NCBI GenBank assembly: GCA_022788345.1
Contig: JALFTM010000154.1
Coordinates: forward strand, 1 to 34,025
Origin: Bacteroidales bacterium
GTDB lineage: Bacteria; Bacteroidota; Bacteroidia; Bacteroidales; Bacteroidaceae
Length of the DNA stretch: 34,025 bases
Direction of reading: 5' to 3'
Shown here: in pieces, positions 8,524 through 16,304 of the stretch
Layout: each line of letters begins with the position of its first letter
Numbering within the stretch: position 1 is the stretch's first letter
Translations under genes and position numbers: made by a program
The notes under the pieces: model-generated
Databases searched by the model: none
Seen by the model: the letters and a program-made list of their open reading frames with translations, nothing else
What the model was told of the DNA's origin: nothing

Positions 8524-9951
8524 TCATCGTGAAGTGTGAACACTGTGACCATATTGTGCTTCAGTGGCAATAATGGCACGGCGCAGTGCATCCAACTTGT
8601 TGTTAACTTCCTGCAACTCGCTTTCTACATCGCTCTTTGCCACGATACCTGCACCAGCTTGAAACCAAAGTTCGCCATTGCGACTCACAAAACTGCGAAT
8701 AGTGATGGCTTGATTGAGTTCGCCATTCAGCCCTATAAATCCAATACAACCGCCATAAGCCCCTCGGTTATGTGGCTCGTACTCACTGATAAGTTCTAAC
8801 GCACGCACCTTGGGTGCACCACTCAACGTGCCAGCAGGAAAAGTATCTCCCAATAGTTGTATGGGATTGACACCTCTCTGTACCTTCCCGCTCACCCGGC
8901 TGACGAGGTGAACGACATGGCTATAAAATTGAATGTCTTTGTAGAAGTCTACCTGAACAGCCTCACAATTGCGGCTCAAATCGTTGCGGGCCAAATCGAC
9001 AAGCATCGTGTGCTCCGCATTCTCTTTCGGGTCGTTGTGGAGTGCTTCTGCAATCTCCTTGTCCCGACTGCGTTCGGCATGTCGGCGCATCGTGCCTGCA
9101 ATCGGGTCGATGTAAGCGCGCCCTTCTTCTATGCGACAATGGGTTTCGGGCGAAGAACCAAAGATGCGAAAGCCTCCAAAATCGAAATAGAAGAGATAAG
9201 GCGAAGGATTGATGCGCCGCAGTGTGCGATAGAGTTGGAAATCGTCGCCTTCATAGCGTTGTATAAAACGACGAGACAAAACAATTTGAAAAACATCTCC
9301 CCGCAAACAGTGCTGAATGCCTTTGCGTACCAAATGGCGATAGTCCTCGTCCGTTTGAGTAGAAGTTACAGCTCCCACAGCGCGGAAAGGATAGGCCGCC
9401 ATATGGTTCGTAGAGATGGCACGTTCTATTTCGCCCAAACGAAGCGTTTCGCCTGAGGCTTGCAGGCCTATAAGCAACAAATCGTTGTGGTAATCGTTGA
9501 AGACCAAGATGTACTTATAGAAGATGTACATAATGTCTGGCGCGTCGTTCTTGGCCTCTGTGCTGTCTTTGATGGCAACTTTCTCGAAATACCGAATGCC
9601 ATTAAAACCCATATAGCCATAAAGTCCAGCATAGCTACTATGCTCCCCTTTTACCTCAAACTGAGTTGTGAAGTAGGCAAAAGCATCTGCCACGGTGAAA
9701 GCTTCCGTAATTGGGCGCAACTCGGTGTGCCCATCAGGATAGATAAAACGCACTTCGTTGTGCGAGATGCTGATGGAAGCCATAGGCTCAAGACCTATGA
9801 AAGACCGGTTGTTCTCTCCGCTATGATAATCGGAGCTTTCCATCAGCGCACTCTGCGGGAACAGATCACGAATTTTAAGATACGTTCCCACAGGCGTTAT
9901 CAAGTCGCTTGGAATAGTGCGCGAGAGAGCAGTATATTTATAGACGTTCAT
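8524..9951 (-). CDS. trpE: anthranilate synthase component I
   Basis: This 475-residue chorismate-using enzyme makes anthranilate with ammonia from TrpG. The N-terminal LMESSDYHSGENNRSFIG resembles the LLES element that binds the feedback inhibitor tryptophan. The C-terminal chorismate domain has GDVFQIVLSRRF, DPIAGTMRR, FPAGTLSGAPKVRALELI and GGCIGFIGLNGELNQAITIRS. The start MNVYKYTALSRTIP is preferred over the ORF-track start at 10020, because it lies 4 nt after the trpB stop; the earlier one would run 65 nt into trpB. Feedback inhibition is inferred from the motif. Confidence 0.96.
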   Translation of the reverse strand: MNVYKYTALSRTIPSDLITPVGTYLKIRDLFPQSALMESSDYHSGENNRSFIGLEPMASISISHNEVRFIYPDGHTELRPITEAFTVADAFAYFTTQFEVKGEHSSYAGLYGYMGFNGIRYFEKVAIKDSTEAKNDAPDIMYIFYKYILVFNDYHNDLLLIGLQASGETLRLGEIERAISTNHMAAYPFRAVGAVTSTQTDEDYRHLVRKGIQHCLRGDVFQIVLSRRFIQRYEGDDFQLYRTLRRINPSPYLFYFDFGGFRIFGSSPETHCRIEEGRAYIDPIAGTMRRHAERSRDKEIAEALHNDPKENAEHTMLVDLARNDLSRNCEAVQVDFYKDIQFYSHVVHLVSRVSGKVQRGVNPIQLLGDTFPAGTLSGAPKVRALELISEYEPHNRGAYGGCIGFIGLNGELNQAITIRSFVSRNGELWFQAGAGIVAKSDVESELQEVNNKLDALRRAIIATEAQYGHSVHTSR

Positions 9952-9955
9952 CGCT

Positions 9956-11161
9956 TTACTCTGAAAGATAGCCGAAACGAACAGCATGTTTGAGATAAGT
10001 GTCGATATCCTTGTCGCCACGGCCAGAGAGAGTCGCTACAACGATGTCGGTGGGCTGAAACTTCACTTTGCGAAGAGAAGCCAACGTGTGCGCAGACTCG
10101 ATAGCAGGCAAGATGCCTTCTTTTCTGTTTAAGTCGTAAGCCGCTTCAAGGGCTTCGTCATCCGTTACCGTTATGACGCTGGCACGACCGCTTTGTGCCA
10201 ATTCTGCATGCAGAGGACCAACACCGGGATAGTCGAGGCCTGCGGAAATAGAATAAGGCTCTATCACCTGCCCGTCTTCATCTTGCATCACCAACGAGCG
10301 ACTGCCATGGAGTACGCCTTCTGTGCCAAGGGTCAATGTGGCAGCTGTCTCTGCTGTATCTACGCCATGGCCTGATGCTTCTGCTATCACCAGTTTAACT
10401 TTTTCCTCATCCAAGAAATGGAAGAACGAGCCAGCCGCATTGCTACCGCCACCTACACAAGCTATGGCATAGTTGGGCAACTCTGTGCCTTCTTTCTCCA
10501 AAAGCTGTTGACGCACTTCTTCACTAATGATGGACTGCAAACGGGCCACCAAATCAGGATAAGGATGTGGACCCACTGCAGAGCCCAACAAATAGAATGT
10601 CTCCTCAGGATGCGAACACCAGTCGCGCAATGCTTCATTTACAGCATCCTTCAATGTCTGATTACCCGAAGTGGCTGGGATGACCTTTGCACCAAGCAGG
10701 CGCATCTTTTCCACATTGGGACGCTGACGTTCGATGTCCACTGCTCCCATATAAATGGTACATTCCATGCCGAAAAGGGCACAAACCGTTGCTGTGGCCA
10801 CGCCATGTTGTCCTGCACCTGTCTCTGCAATAATTCTACGCTTTCCCATGTGGCGTGCCAAAAGAATTTGTCCTATGGCATTATTGATTTTGTGCGCTCC
10901 TGTGTGGTTCAAATCTTCACGCTTAAGGTAGATTTTGCAACCGCAAAGCTCACTCAAAGATGGTGAGAGATAAAGTGGCGAAGGGCGGCCCACATAATCG
11001 CGCAACAAACTGCGAAATTCCGTTTGAAACGCTTCGCTTTCAATCACTTTAACATAGCACGCTGTCAAAGCATCGATGTTTGGTTTCAAAATTTCAGGAA
11101 CGAATGCACCACCGAATGTACCATAAAATCCATCTTCTGTAACGTGAAAATTCTTAGCCAT
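9956..11161 (-). CDS. trpB: tryptophan synthase beta chain
   Basis: The 401-residue PLP enzyme condenses indole with serine. The PLP lysine is Lys91 in NHTGAHKINNA, and the phosphate-binding glycine loop is CVGGGSNAAGS. GTFGGAFVPE at the N-terminus, AETGAGQHGVATA and SAGLDYPGVGP are all typical of the alpha-complexed TrpB1 class. It is the first structural gene of the operon, directly after the leader attenuator, with an ATG 32 nt after the end of the terminator U-tract. Putting trpB first and trpA last is the usual Bacteroides-type order. Confidence 0.97.
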   Translation of the reverse strand: MAKNFHVTEDGFYGTFGGAFVPEILKPNIDALTACYVKVIESEAFQTEFRSLLRDYVGRPSPLYLSPSLSELCGCKIYLKREDLNHTGAHKINNAIGQILLARHMGKRRIIAETGAGQHGVATATVCALFGMECTIYMGAVDIERQRPNVEKMRLLGAKVIPATSGNQTLKDAVNEALRDWCSHPEETFYLLGSAVGPHPYPDLVARLQSIISEEVRQQLLEKEGTELPNYAIACVGGGSNAAGSFFHFLDEEKVKLVIAEASGHGVDTAETAATLTLGTEGVLHGSRSLVMQDEDGQVIEPYSISAGLDYPGVGPLHAELAQSGRASVITVTDDEALEAAYDLNRKEGILPAIESAHTLASLRKVKFQPTDIVVATLSGRGDKDIDTYLKHAVRFGYLSE

Positions 11162-11193
11162 AATGAGAGTATTTTGTTGTTTTGTATTGATGC

Positions 11194-11230
11194 AAAAAAA
11201 AGCCAGTCTGTCGTAAGATGACAGACTGGC
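11194..11230 (-). terminator. trp attenuator terminator
   Basis: On the minus strand GCCAGTCTGTC, a 7-nt loop ATCTTAC, and GACAGACTGGC form a perfect 11-bp stem followed by eight T residues. It lies between the leader peptide and trpB, so it would stop transcription before the structural genes. The loop and the first two bases of the 3' arm (TCTTACGA) are complementary over 8 nt to TCGTAAGA at the leader stop codon. Confidence 0.88.
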
Positions 11231-11256
11231 GAAAATTATTTTATCCTTCAGAATAA

Positions 11257-11310
11257 GGTGCGCAGAAGCCTCTTACGATTTTTTCAAGTCGTAAGTGCGC
11301 CACCAACCAA
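11257..11310 (-). promoter_or_regulatory. trp leader 1:2 stem (anti-antiterminator)
   Basis: Segment 1, overlapping the tandem Trp codons and the codons after them (GGTGGCGCACTTACGA), can pair with segment 2 (TCGTAAG, 7-nt bulge, TGCGCACC). This gives 15 base pairs with one bulged G and one 7-nt bulge. A ribosome stalled at the Trp codons would cover segment 1 and free segment 2 to pair with the terminator loop. That is the logic expected for ribosome-mediated attenuation. Confidence 0.7.
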
Positions 11311-11335
11311 AAGCGTTCTGAAGAGAAATTGCCAT
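11273..11335 (-). CDS. trpL: trp operon leader peptide
   Basis: This 20-codon ORF, too short for the ORF track, reads MAISLQNAFGWWRTYDLKKS. It has two adjacent Trp codons (11 and 12) and ends 42 nt before the terminator stem. Tandem tryptophans in such a short peptide, placed between a promoter and a perfect intrinsic terminator in front of trpB, are the defining features of a trp leader. The start ATG is about 30 nt downstream of the predicted transcription start. When charged tRNA-Trp is scarce the ribosome should stall at codons 11-12. The peptide itself probably has no function beyond this. No homology search was possible. Confidence 0.85.
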   Translation of the reverse strand: MAISLQNAFGWWRTYDLKKS

Positions 11336-11369
11336 AACTTATATTTGTTGTATATTCAATCTTTGATTG

Positions 11370-11401
11370 CAAAAGTAAGGAAGAAAATTGAATTAACCAA
11401 A
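11370..11401 (-). promoter_or_regulatory. trp operon promoter
   Basis: On the minus strand TTTG (11401-11398) and TACTTTTG (11377-11370) are separated by exactly 20 nt, an exact match to the Bacteroidetes -33/-7 consensus. Transcription should start around 11362-11365, which gives a leader of roughly 200 nt before trpB. Confidence 0.8.
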
Positions 11402-11452
11402 CGCTTTTCTAATTTTCTTGCCTTACAACTTGCATTTTACCTAAAAAAAGAC

Positions 11453-12352
11453 TTACACCAAATGGCGAATCAACTCCTCACGGTCGCCGGGGAGAAGATC
11501 CAATACTGGAATTTCGGGCATGGTATAACAACCAGGACGCTGCAACATTGAAGCACGAGCAACAGCAACCAAAACTTGTGCTGTGAGGGCAGGATTGTTA
11601 ATTTTCATATTGAACTCAAAAAGCTGATTTTGGGTTACACCAGAAACACCTTTGCGCACCAAGTTAACGCCATGTCCCATGTCCAAAAGCGCATCCACGG
11701 AAGGCACTTCTGTCACATGTGTCTCATCATGCACGAAATAAAGGTCGGCTTTGATGGCAGCAGCCACCTTGTCAGAATCATACCCCTCCTTTACTTCTAT
11801 ATATACCATGCGGCGGTGAATGCCCTCGCCTGTTGGGATGGTCATTGAAAGGGCTGCTTTCACACCATCAATGGCTTTCACGGCCACGGTGTGTCCCATG
11901 CTCATACCCGGACCGAAGTTGGTGAAGCTAATGCCCTTGGGCGCAAGGGCTTCTAAGAGGGTGCGCACCACAGAATCGCTTCCCGGATCCCAGCCCGCAG
12001 AGATAATAGCCACAGCCCCTGAAGCCTTTGCGGCTTCGCCCAATGAACGGCGCAAATCAACAATGCCTGTGTGGATGTCGTAGCTATCCACTGTGTTGAT
12101 GCCTAAAGCTAAAATATCTTTTGCAAAAGCTTCTACGCTACGCGTGGGTGTTGCCAAAATGGCAACATCCACGTCTTTCAGCTCACGGATGTCACTCACC
12201 ACTTCATAGGCAGCCAGTTCCACTGGCTTGTCTTGTGCACCATTGCGACGCACCACGCCTGCAATTTCAAAATCGGGGGCAGCCTCAAGGGCTTCGATAG
12301 AATACTTGCCGATATTGCCGTAACCTACCACGGCAGCTCTAATCTTTTTCAT
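11453..12352 (-). CDS. ddh: meso-diaminopimelate D-dehydrogenase
   Basis: The 299-residue NADPH-dependent enzyme makes meso-diaminopimelate in one step from tetrahydrodipicolinate, for lysine and peptidoglycan. The N-terminal dinucleotide-binding motif is VVGYGNIGKYS. Family segments VATPTRS-type (ILATPTRSVEAFAKDIL), INTVDSYDIH, IISAGWDPGSDSVVR and FGPGMSMGHTVAVKAIDGV follow in the normal order. I chose MKKIRAAVVGYG, because the ORF-track start 54 nt upstream overlaps the promoter. It is downstream of the MurF-Alr gene on the same strand, separated by 125 nt, and appears to have its own promoter. The shared product, the cell-wall stem peptide, makes the neighbourhood meaningful. Confidence 0.95.
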   Translation of the reverse strand: MKKIRAAVVGYGNIGKYSIEALEAAPDFEIAGVVRRNGAQDKPVELAAYEVVSDIRELKDVDVAILATPTRSVEAFAKDILALGINTVDSYDIHTGIVDLRRSLGEAAKASGAVAIISAGWDPGSDSVVRTLLEALAPKGISFTNFGPGMSMGHTVAVKAIDGVKAALSMTIPTGEGIHRRMVYIEVKEGYDSDKVAAAIKADLYFVHDETHVTEVPSVDALLDMGHGVNLVRKGVSGVTQNQLFEFNMKINNPALTAQVLVAVARASMLQRPGCYTMPEIPVLDLLPGDREELIRHLV

Positions 12353-12378
12353 TTTATTTTTATTTACTTTTTGTCTTG

Positions 12379-12409
12379 CAAAGATAGTCATAAAGTAACA
12401 TTTCACTAA
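12379..12409 (-). promoter_or_regulatory. candidate ddh promoter
   Basis: The minus strand has TATCTTTG (12386-12379), an exact -7 box, 26 nt before the ddh start codon. The -33 position, 19 nt further upstream, reads TTAG rather than TTTG. Confidence 0.5.
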
Positions 12410-12477
12410 CAGACTATCACTTTTGTATCCAATTCTTCCAAACGCTATTCAGTGCTTTAAGCAGATACACACTGCTC

Positions 12478-15018
12478 CTACTGCACGTAAACCCGCTTCA
12501 CACGTTCACTGATACCTGTCAACACTTCGTAGGGAATGGTGTCTAATTTTTCGCTCAGCACTGTCACGGGCAGGTTTTTACCAAAGATCTCGACCACATC
12601 GCCCTCTTGGCAGTTGATGTCCGTCACATCAATCATACAAATATCCATACAGATGTTGCCGACATAAGGGGCACGCTCGCCATTGACCAAACAATAGGCT
12701 TTGCCATTGCCGAGGTGGCGGTTCAATCCATCGGCATAGCCAATGGGAATGGCAGCGATGCGCGAGGGGCGTTGCAATTTGCCACGACGGCTATACCCCA
12801 CGGTTGTGGTGGCTTCTATGTTACGGATTTGCAAAATTGTAGTGCGCAAAGTGGCCACCGTATGTAGCGTGCGATTGTCAATCGGGTCGATACCATACAG
12901 ACCAAGACCGAGGCGCACCATATCGAGATGGCGTTCAGGAAAGCGTTCTATTCCTGCCGAATTGCAGATATGGCGCAATATCTTATGAGGAAAAGCTTTT
13001 TGTAAAGTTTGCGAAGCTTGGTCGAAACGGCGGAATTGTTCGGCCGAGAAATCGTCGAACACTTGTGAATCGCTCCCCGCAAAATGCGAGAACACGCTAC
13101 GAGGAATCAGTGCCTTTTGTGCATGAAGATAATTTATCAAAGCGGGCATGTCTGCTTCGGGATTAAAGCCAAGACGCGACATTCCTGTGTCCAGCTTAAT
13201 GTGTATCGGAAAATTGGTTATGCCTTCACGCTTCGCTGCTTGGTGCAATGCTTTCAAGAGGCCAAAGCTATAAACTTCTGGTTCTAAACGATACTGAAAC
13301 AACAGGTCAAACGATGACATTTCGGGATTCATGATGATAATGTTGCTCTTAACTCCCGCTTTGCGCAGTTCTGCGCCTTCATCCGCCACAGCTACAGCCA
13401 AATAATCAACTCCTCTGTCTTCCAATGTTTTGGCCACTTCCACTGCACCTGCACCATAGGCTGAAGCCTTGATCATGCACACCATCTTTGTCCCAGCTTG
13501 CAGGAATGAGCGGTAGAAATTCAGGTTCTCCCCCACTGCTTCAAGGTCTATCTCCAACGTAGTTTCATGCACCCGTTGCGACAATCGCTCCACAATGCGT
13601 TCAAAACCGAAGATGCGTGCCCCTTTCACCAAAACGATGGTGCGCTCCAAAGCACGCAACATGCTACTCCGCAAAAGATGTCCTGTACTTTCAAACTGCA
13701 AAAGTGTTATCTGACCTTTGAGATGTTCTTTGAAGTCCTCCCATTGTGTGCCAACGGTGACAAGTGTGTCCACTTGATGCTTTTCCAATAATTGAGCCAC
13801 AATGGCATTGATTTTGCCAATCGCCAAACCGCTTTGCAGAATGTCGGACAAAATCACCATACGCCTATATCCCATAGGCACAGGGCGTCGCTCCATGAAG
13901 TTAAGAGCTATTTCGAGGCTCGTGATGTCGCTATTATAGGCGTCATTGATGATGGTGCAGTTGTTACTCCCCTGCTTCACCTCCAAGCGCATCGCCACTG
14001 GCTCTAAGCGCAACAACCGCTCGGTCAATGTATCGGGCGTCAAACCAAAGAAAAGAAAACTGGCGAAGAATGCCGTTATGGCATTCTCAATGCTGGCGGC
14101 ATCGGTGAAAGGGATTTGAGCCGTGTATCCCTCCGCAGGCATGGCTGGAAAATGTAATGCTGTGTGAAGATTTTCTGTTATGTAATAACGTATCGTGGTA
14201 CAACCGCCCTCTGTTTTTGTTGCAGAGACATACAGCGGTGCGTTGGCATCTTTGCCCGACCATCCATACACCATGCCTGCATACCCCTCCGACTGCATCG
14301 CTTTCACACAGGTAGCGACAGTCTCATCGTCTTGCCCATAGATAAAGGCCTTCGTCGTGGCAAAAAGACGAAGCTTTTCCTGCACCTTCTGAGCCTTGGA
14401 GGCGAAGTTTTCTTGATGTGCATCGCCAATGTGCGTGAGCAAGCCAATGGTGGGCGCAATGATGGAGCGCAGCGTGTCCATCTCCCCCACTTGCGAAATG
14501 CCAGCCTCAAAGATGCCCACTTCTGTCTCTTCTGACAAAAGTGCCACTGAAAGCGGCACGCCCACTTGCGAATTGTACGACCGGGGCGAACGCACTACGT
14601 TGTAGTTGGGCGATATGAGCTGATAGATCCATTCTTTCACAATCGTTTTCCCGTTCGACCCAGTGATACCAAGCACTTCCTTACCAGTAAATTCCCGACG
14701 ACACATTCGAGCGATGGTTTGCAACGCTTCAAGTGTCGTGTGTGGAGGTTGTACTACGAGAAAAGTGGCTTCGGGACAATCCTTTTCCAAGCTCTCCGAA
14801 CAATGTTCAACCACAAAGGCACGCACACCACGGGCATAGAGTTTGGGAATGAATTGATGGGCATCTCGATAAGGCGAAGAGATGGAAAAGAAAAGAGTTG
14901 TTTCGGGAAAAGTCAGGGTGCGACTATCCGTTACCAACCAATCAATCATGGGTTGGGCTGTCCCTCTTTGTTCAACAAAGGGCAGGAAAGAAGCTATGTG
15001 AGAAAGAGAATAATTCAT
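12478..15018 (-). CDS. MurF-alanine racemase fusion protein
   Basis: This 846-residue protein joins two cell-wall enzymes. Residues about 1-480 are MurF-like: the ligase P-loop is GITGSNGKTIVKEW, the central segment NDAYNSDITSLEIAL matches the family, and this half should add D-Ala-D-Ala to the UDP-MurNAc-tripeptide. Residues about 485-846 are alanine racemase: the PLP lysine lies in MIKASAYGAG, followed by DTGMSRLGF, YGIDP, the catalytic-Tyr region VGYSRRG, PIGYADGLNR and ICMDICMIDVT. The fusion is known in Bacteroidetes. Whether both halves are active is not shown here. The start is 3 nt after the GSCFA gene, so the two are probably co-transcribed. Confidence 0.95.
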   Translation of the reverse strand: MNYSLSHIASFLPFVEQRGTAQPMIDWLVTDSRTLTFPETTLFFSISSPYRDAHQFIPKLYARGVRAFVVEHCSESLEKDCPEATFLVVQPPHTTLEALQTIARMCRREFTGKEVLGITGSNGKTIVKEWIYQLISPNYNVVRSPRSYNSQVGVPLSVALLSEETEVGIFEAGISQVGEMDTLRSIIAPTIGLLTHIGDAHQENFASKAQKVQEKLRLFATTKAFIYGQDDETVATCVKAMQSEGYAGMVYGWSGKDANAPLYVSATKTEGGCTTIRYYITENLHTALHFPAMPAEGYTAQIPFTDAASIENAITAFFASFLFFGLTPDTLTERLLRLEPVAMRLEVKQGSNNCTIINDAYNSDITSLEIALNFMERRPVPMGYRRMVILSDILQSGLAIGKINAIVAQLLEKHQVDTLVTVGTQWEDFKEHLKGQITLLQFESTGHLLRSSMLRALERTIVLVKGARIFGFERIVERLSQRVHETTLEIDLEAVGENLNFYRSFLQAGTKMVCMIKASAYGAGAVEVAKTLEDRGVDYLAVAVADEGAELRKAGVKSNIIIMNPEMSSFDLLFQYRLEPEVYSFGLLKALHQAAKREGITNFPIHIKLDTGMSRLGFNPEADMPALINYLHAQKALIPRSVFSHFAGSDSQVFDDFSAEQFRRFDQASQTLQKAFPHKILRHICNSAGIERFPERHLDMVRLGLGLYGIDPIDNRTLHTVATLRTTILQIRNIEATTTVGYSRRGKLQRPSRIAAIPIGYADGLNRHLGNGKAYCLVNGERAPYVGNICMDICMIDVTDINCQEGDVVEIFGKNLPVTVLSEKLDTIPYEVLTGISERVKRVYVQ

Positions 15019-15021
15019 TGT

Positions 15022-15942
15022 TTATACTATGCCTGTGGCATCCAACGCCACTAAGCGTTCTTTGGTTTGTTGTAGAAATTGTTGATAAGCATCATCCATC
15101 CGACGAGGCCGATGTTGCAAAGCTTTCATCAGAGCCATCCGCTCCTTGGCAAAGCGTTGCGTGGCTTCTGGAAAAGCCCATGTTTGCAGCCGCTCCCAAA
15201 TGTAGTCGGCCGTTTGCGCTGTAGGATGAAGCATATCGGAAGCGTAGAAACGATAATCGCGCAACTCATCCAGCACGATTTCATAAGCAGGAAAATAGTG
15301 GCACTGCGGATGGCGGTGGCAAAGCTCATTGATGGCTAAAAGCAAGCGAGCTTTGGAGAGCTGACTCTCATGAAAGCCATACTTAGCATATCGGTAAGGG
15401 CTAACGGTAAACACCACTTTCAAGTTCTCCGACAAAGTACTGAGCAACTCTGTCCACTCTTCGACCATTTCCTCCACGCTCAAATCTCGTTCGCAGAAAA
15501 GTCGTGAAGATGCTTTGTGGCAGTTGGCCACAATCTGCCCCGTAGCAGCGAGCGTATAGACACGAGCTGTACCAAAAGTCACAAAAAGAACTTCCGTTTG
15601 TGCCAAGTCGACCTGCTCCCATCGTTCATGGATGCGCGCCAAGCAAGCTTCCTGCGTTTCGTCCGACACCTCCGAAGCGTGTGCCCAGCTATGCCAAAGC
15701 CCATCGCCACCTTCAAAAAGGAGCGTCTTAGGTATCTCTTTTTTCTGGAGCAGTCGGAGCGCCAAGGCTATGGATGAGGGATTATAAAGCGTCCCCATAG
15801 GATTAACCACAACATGGGGCAATGCCTCTGCCATACGTTCGCCCACATTAGTAGCGAAGCACGAGCCGAGAAACAAAACTTTTGAGCTGGGACGTAGCGT
15901 TATGGCTGGCGGTGGAAGATCCACAAGGGTTTGAAAACGCAT
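15022..15942 (-). CDS. GSCFA domain protein
   Basis: This 306-residue protein carries the namesake motif in KVLFLGSCFATNVGERM near residue 25, followed by NPMGTLYNPSS, VTFGTARVY, VFTVSPYRY and a C-terminal DMLHPTAQTADYIWE. The Ser of GSCF and the late Asp-x-x-His resemble the catalytic pattern of GDSL/SGNH hydrolases, so an esterase acting on a cell-envelope substrate is plausible, but no substrate is established. There is no signal peptide, which suggests a cytoplasmic protein. Its position directly upstream of MurF-Alr with a 3-nt gap is consistent with a cell-wall-related role. Confidence 0.88.
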   Translation of the reverse strand: MRFQTLVDLPPPAITLRPSSKVLFLGSCFATNVGERMAEALPHVVVNPMGTLYNPSSIALALRLLQKKEIPKTLLFEGGDGLWHSWAHASEVSDETQEACLARIHERWEQVDLAQTEVLFVTFGTARVYTLAATGQIVANCHKASSRLFCERDLSVEEMVEEWTELLSTLSENLKVVFTVSPYRYAKYGFHESQLSKARLLLAINELCHRHPQCHYFPAYEIVLDELRDYRFYASDMLHPTAQTADYIWERLQTWAFPEATQRFAKERMALMKALQHRPRRMDDAYQQFLQQTKERLVALDATGIV

Positions 15943-16304
15943 TGAACGAGACGATTATATATGTGTGCTTATAGACTTTGCAGTCTCTTCTCCCAAACAT
16001 CATTAAGGGGGAAGCATTCGCAAAATTAGAAAGAAACTATAGAGCCAACAAGTCACTACCCCATTTTGTTGTCCCCACAGACGAAAAAGTTTTATCATGC
16101 AACAACTAACTTGACAACTTGCGCTGGAGATGTTTATTGGCGCATCTGCGCATCATGGAGAGCAGAACAAACGGCTTTTGCTCCATGCCCATAACGAAAT
16201 AAATATGTTTACGCATTTTAGGCCTACACATGATATTAAAGCATCCCTCATTTGCCAACAAAGACAAATGAGGGATATATTCTGCAACGTGTTATACGCA
16301 CTGT
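15943..16304. other. intergenic gap before the GSCFA gene
   Basis: This 362-nt stretch contains the upstream region of the GSCFA gene and the downstream hairpin of the beta-barrel gene. The 79-residue plus-strand ORF inside it has no recognisable domain. No exact Bacteroidetes promoter match was found for the GSCFA gene. Confidence 0.5.
16243..16276 (-). terminator. hairpin after the beta-barrel gene
   Basis: ATCCCTCATTTG and CAAATGAGGGAT form a perfect 12-bp stem with a 10-nt loop, 29 nt after the beta-barrel stop codon. The following minus-strand bases (GCTTTAATAT) are only moderately T-rich. Confidence 0.55.

Noticed and set aside
8857-9456. 199-residue plus-strand ORF, with 9460-9993 following
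   Set aside because: Both are antisense shadows of trpE, which is intact on the minus strand.
10418-10966. 182-residue plus-strand ORF
   Set aside because: It is antisense to trpB and Cys/His-rich in the way that complement frames of coding DNA often are; no domain recognised.
11194-11401. T-box or TRAP-type control of the trp operon
   Set aside because: No T-box sequence or series of spaced GAG/UAG triplets is seen, whereas a tandem-Trp leader ORF explains the terminator well.
14566-15054. 162-residue plus-strand ORF
   Set aside because: It is antisense to the MurF half of the fusion gene.
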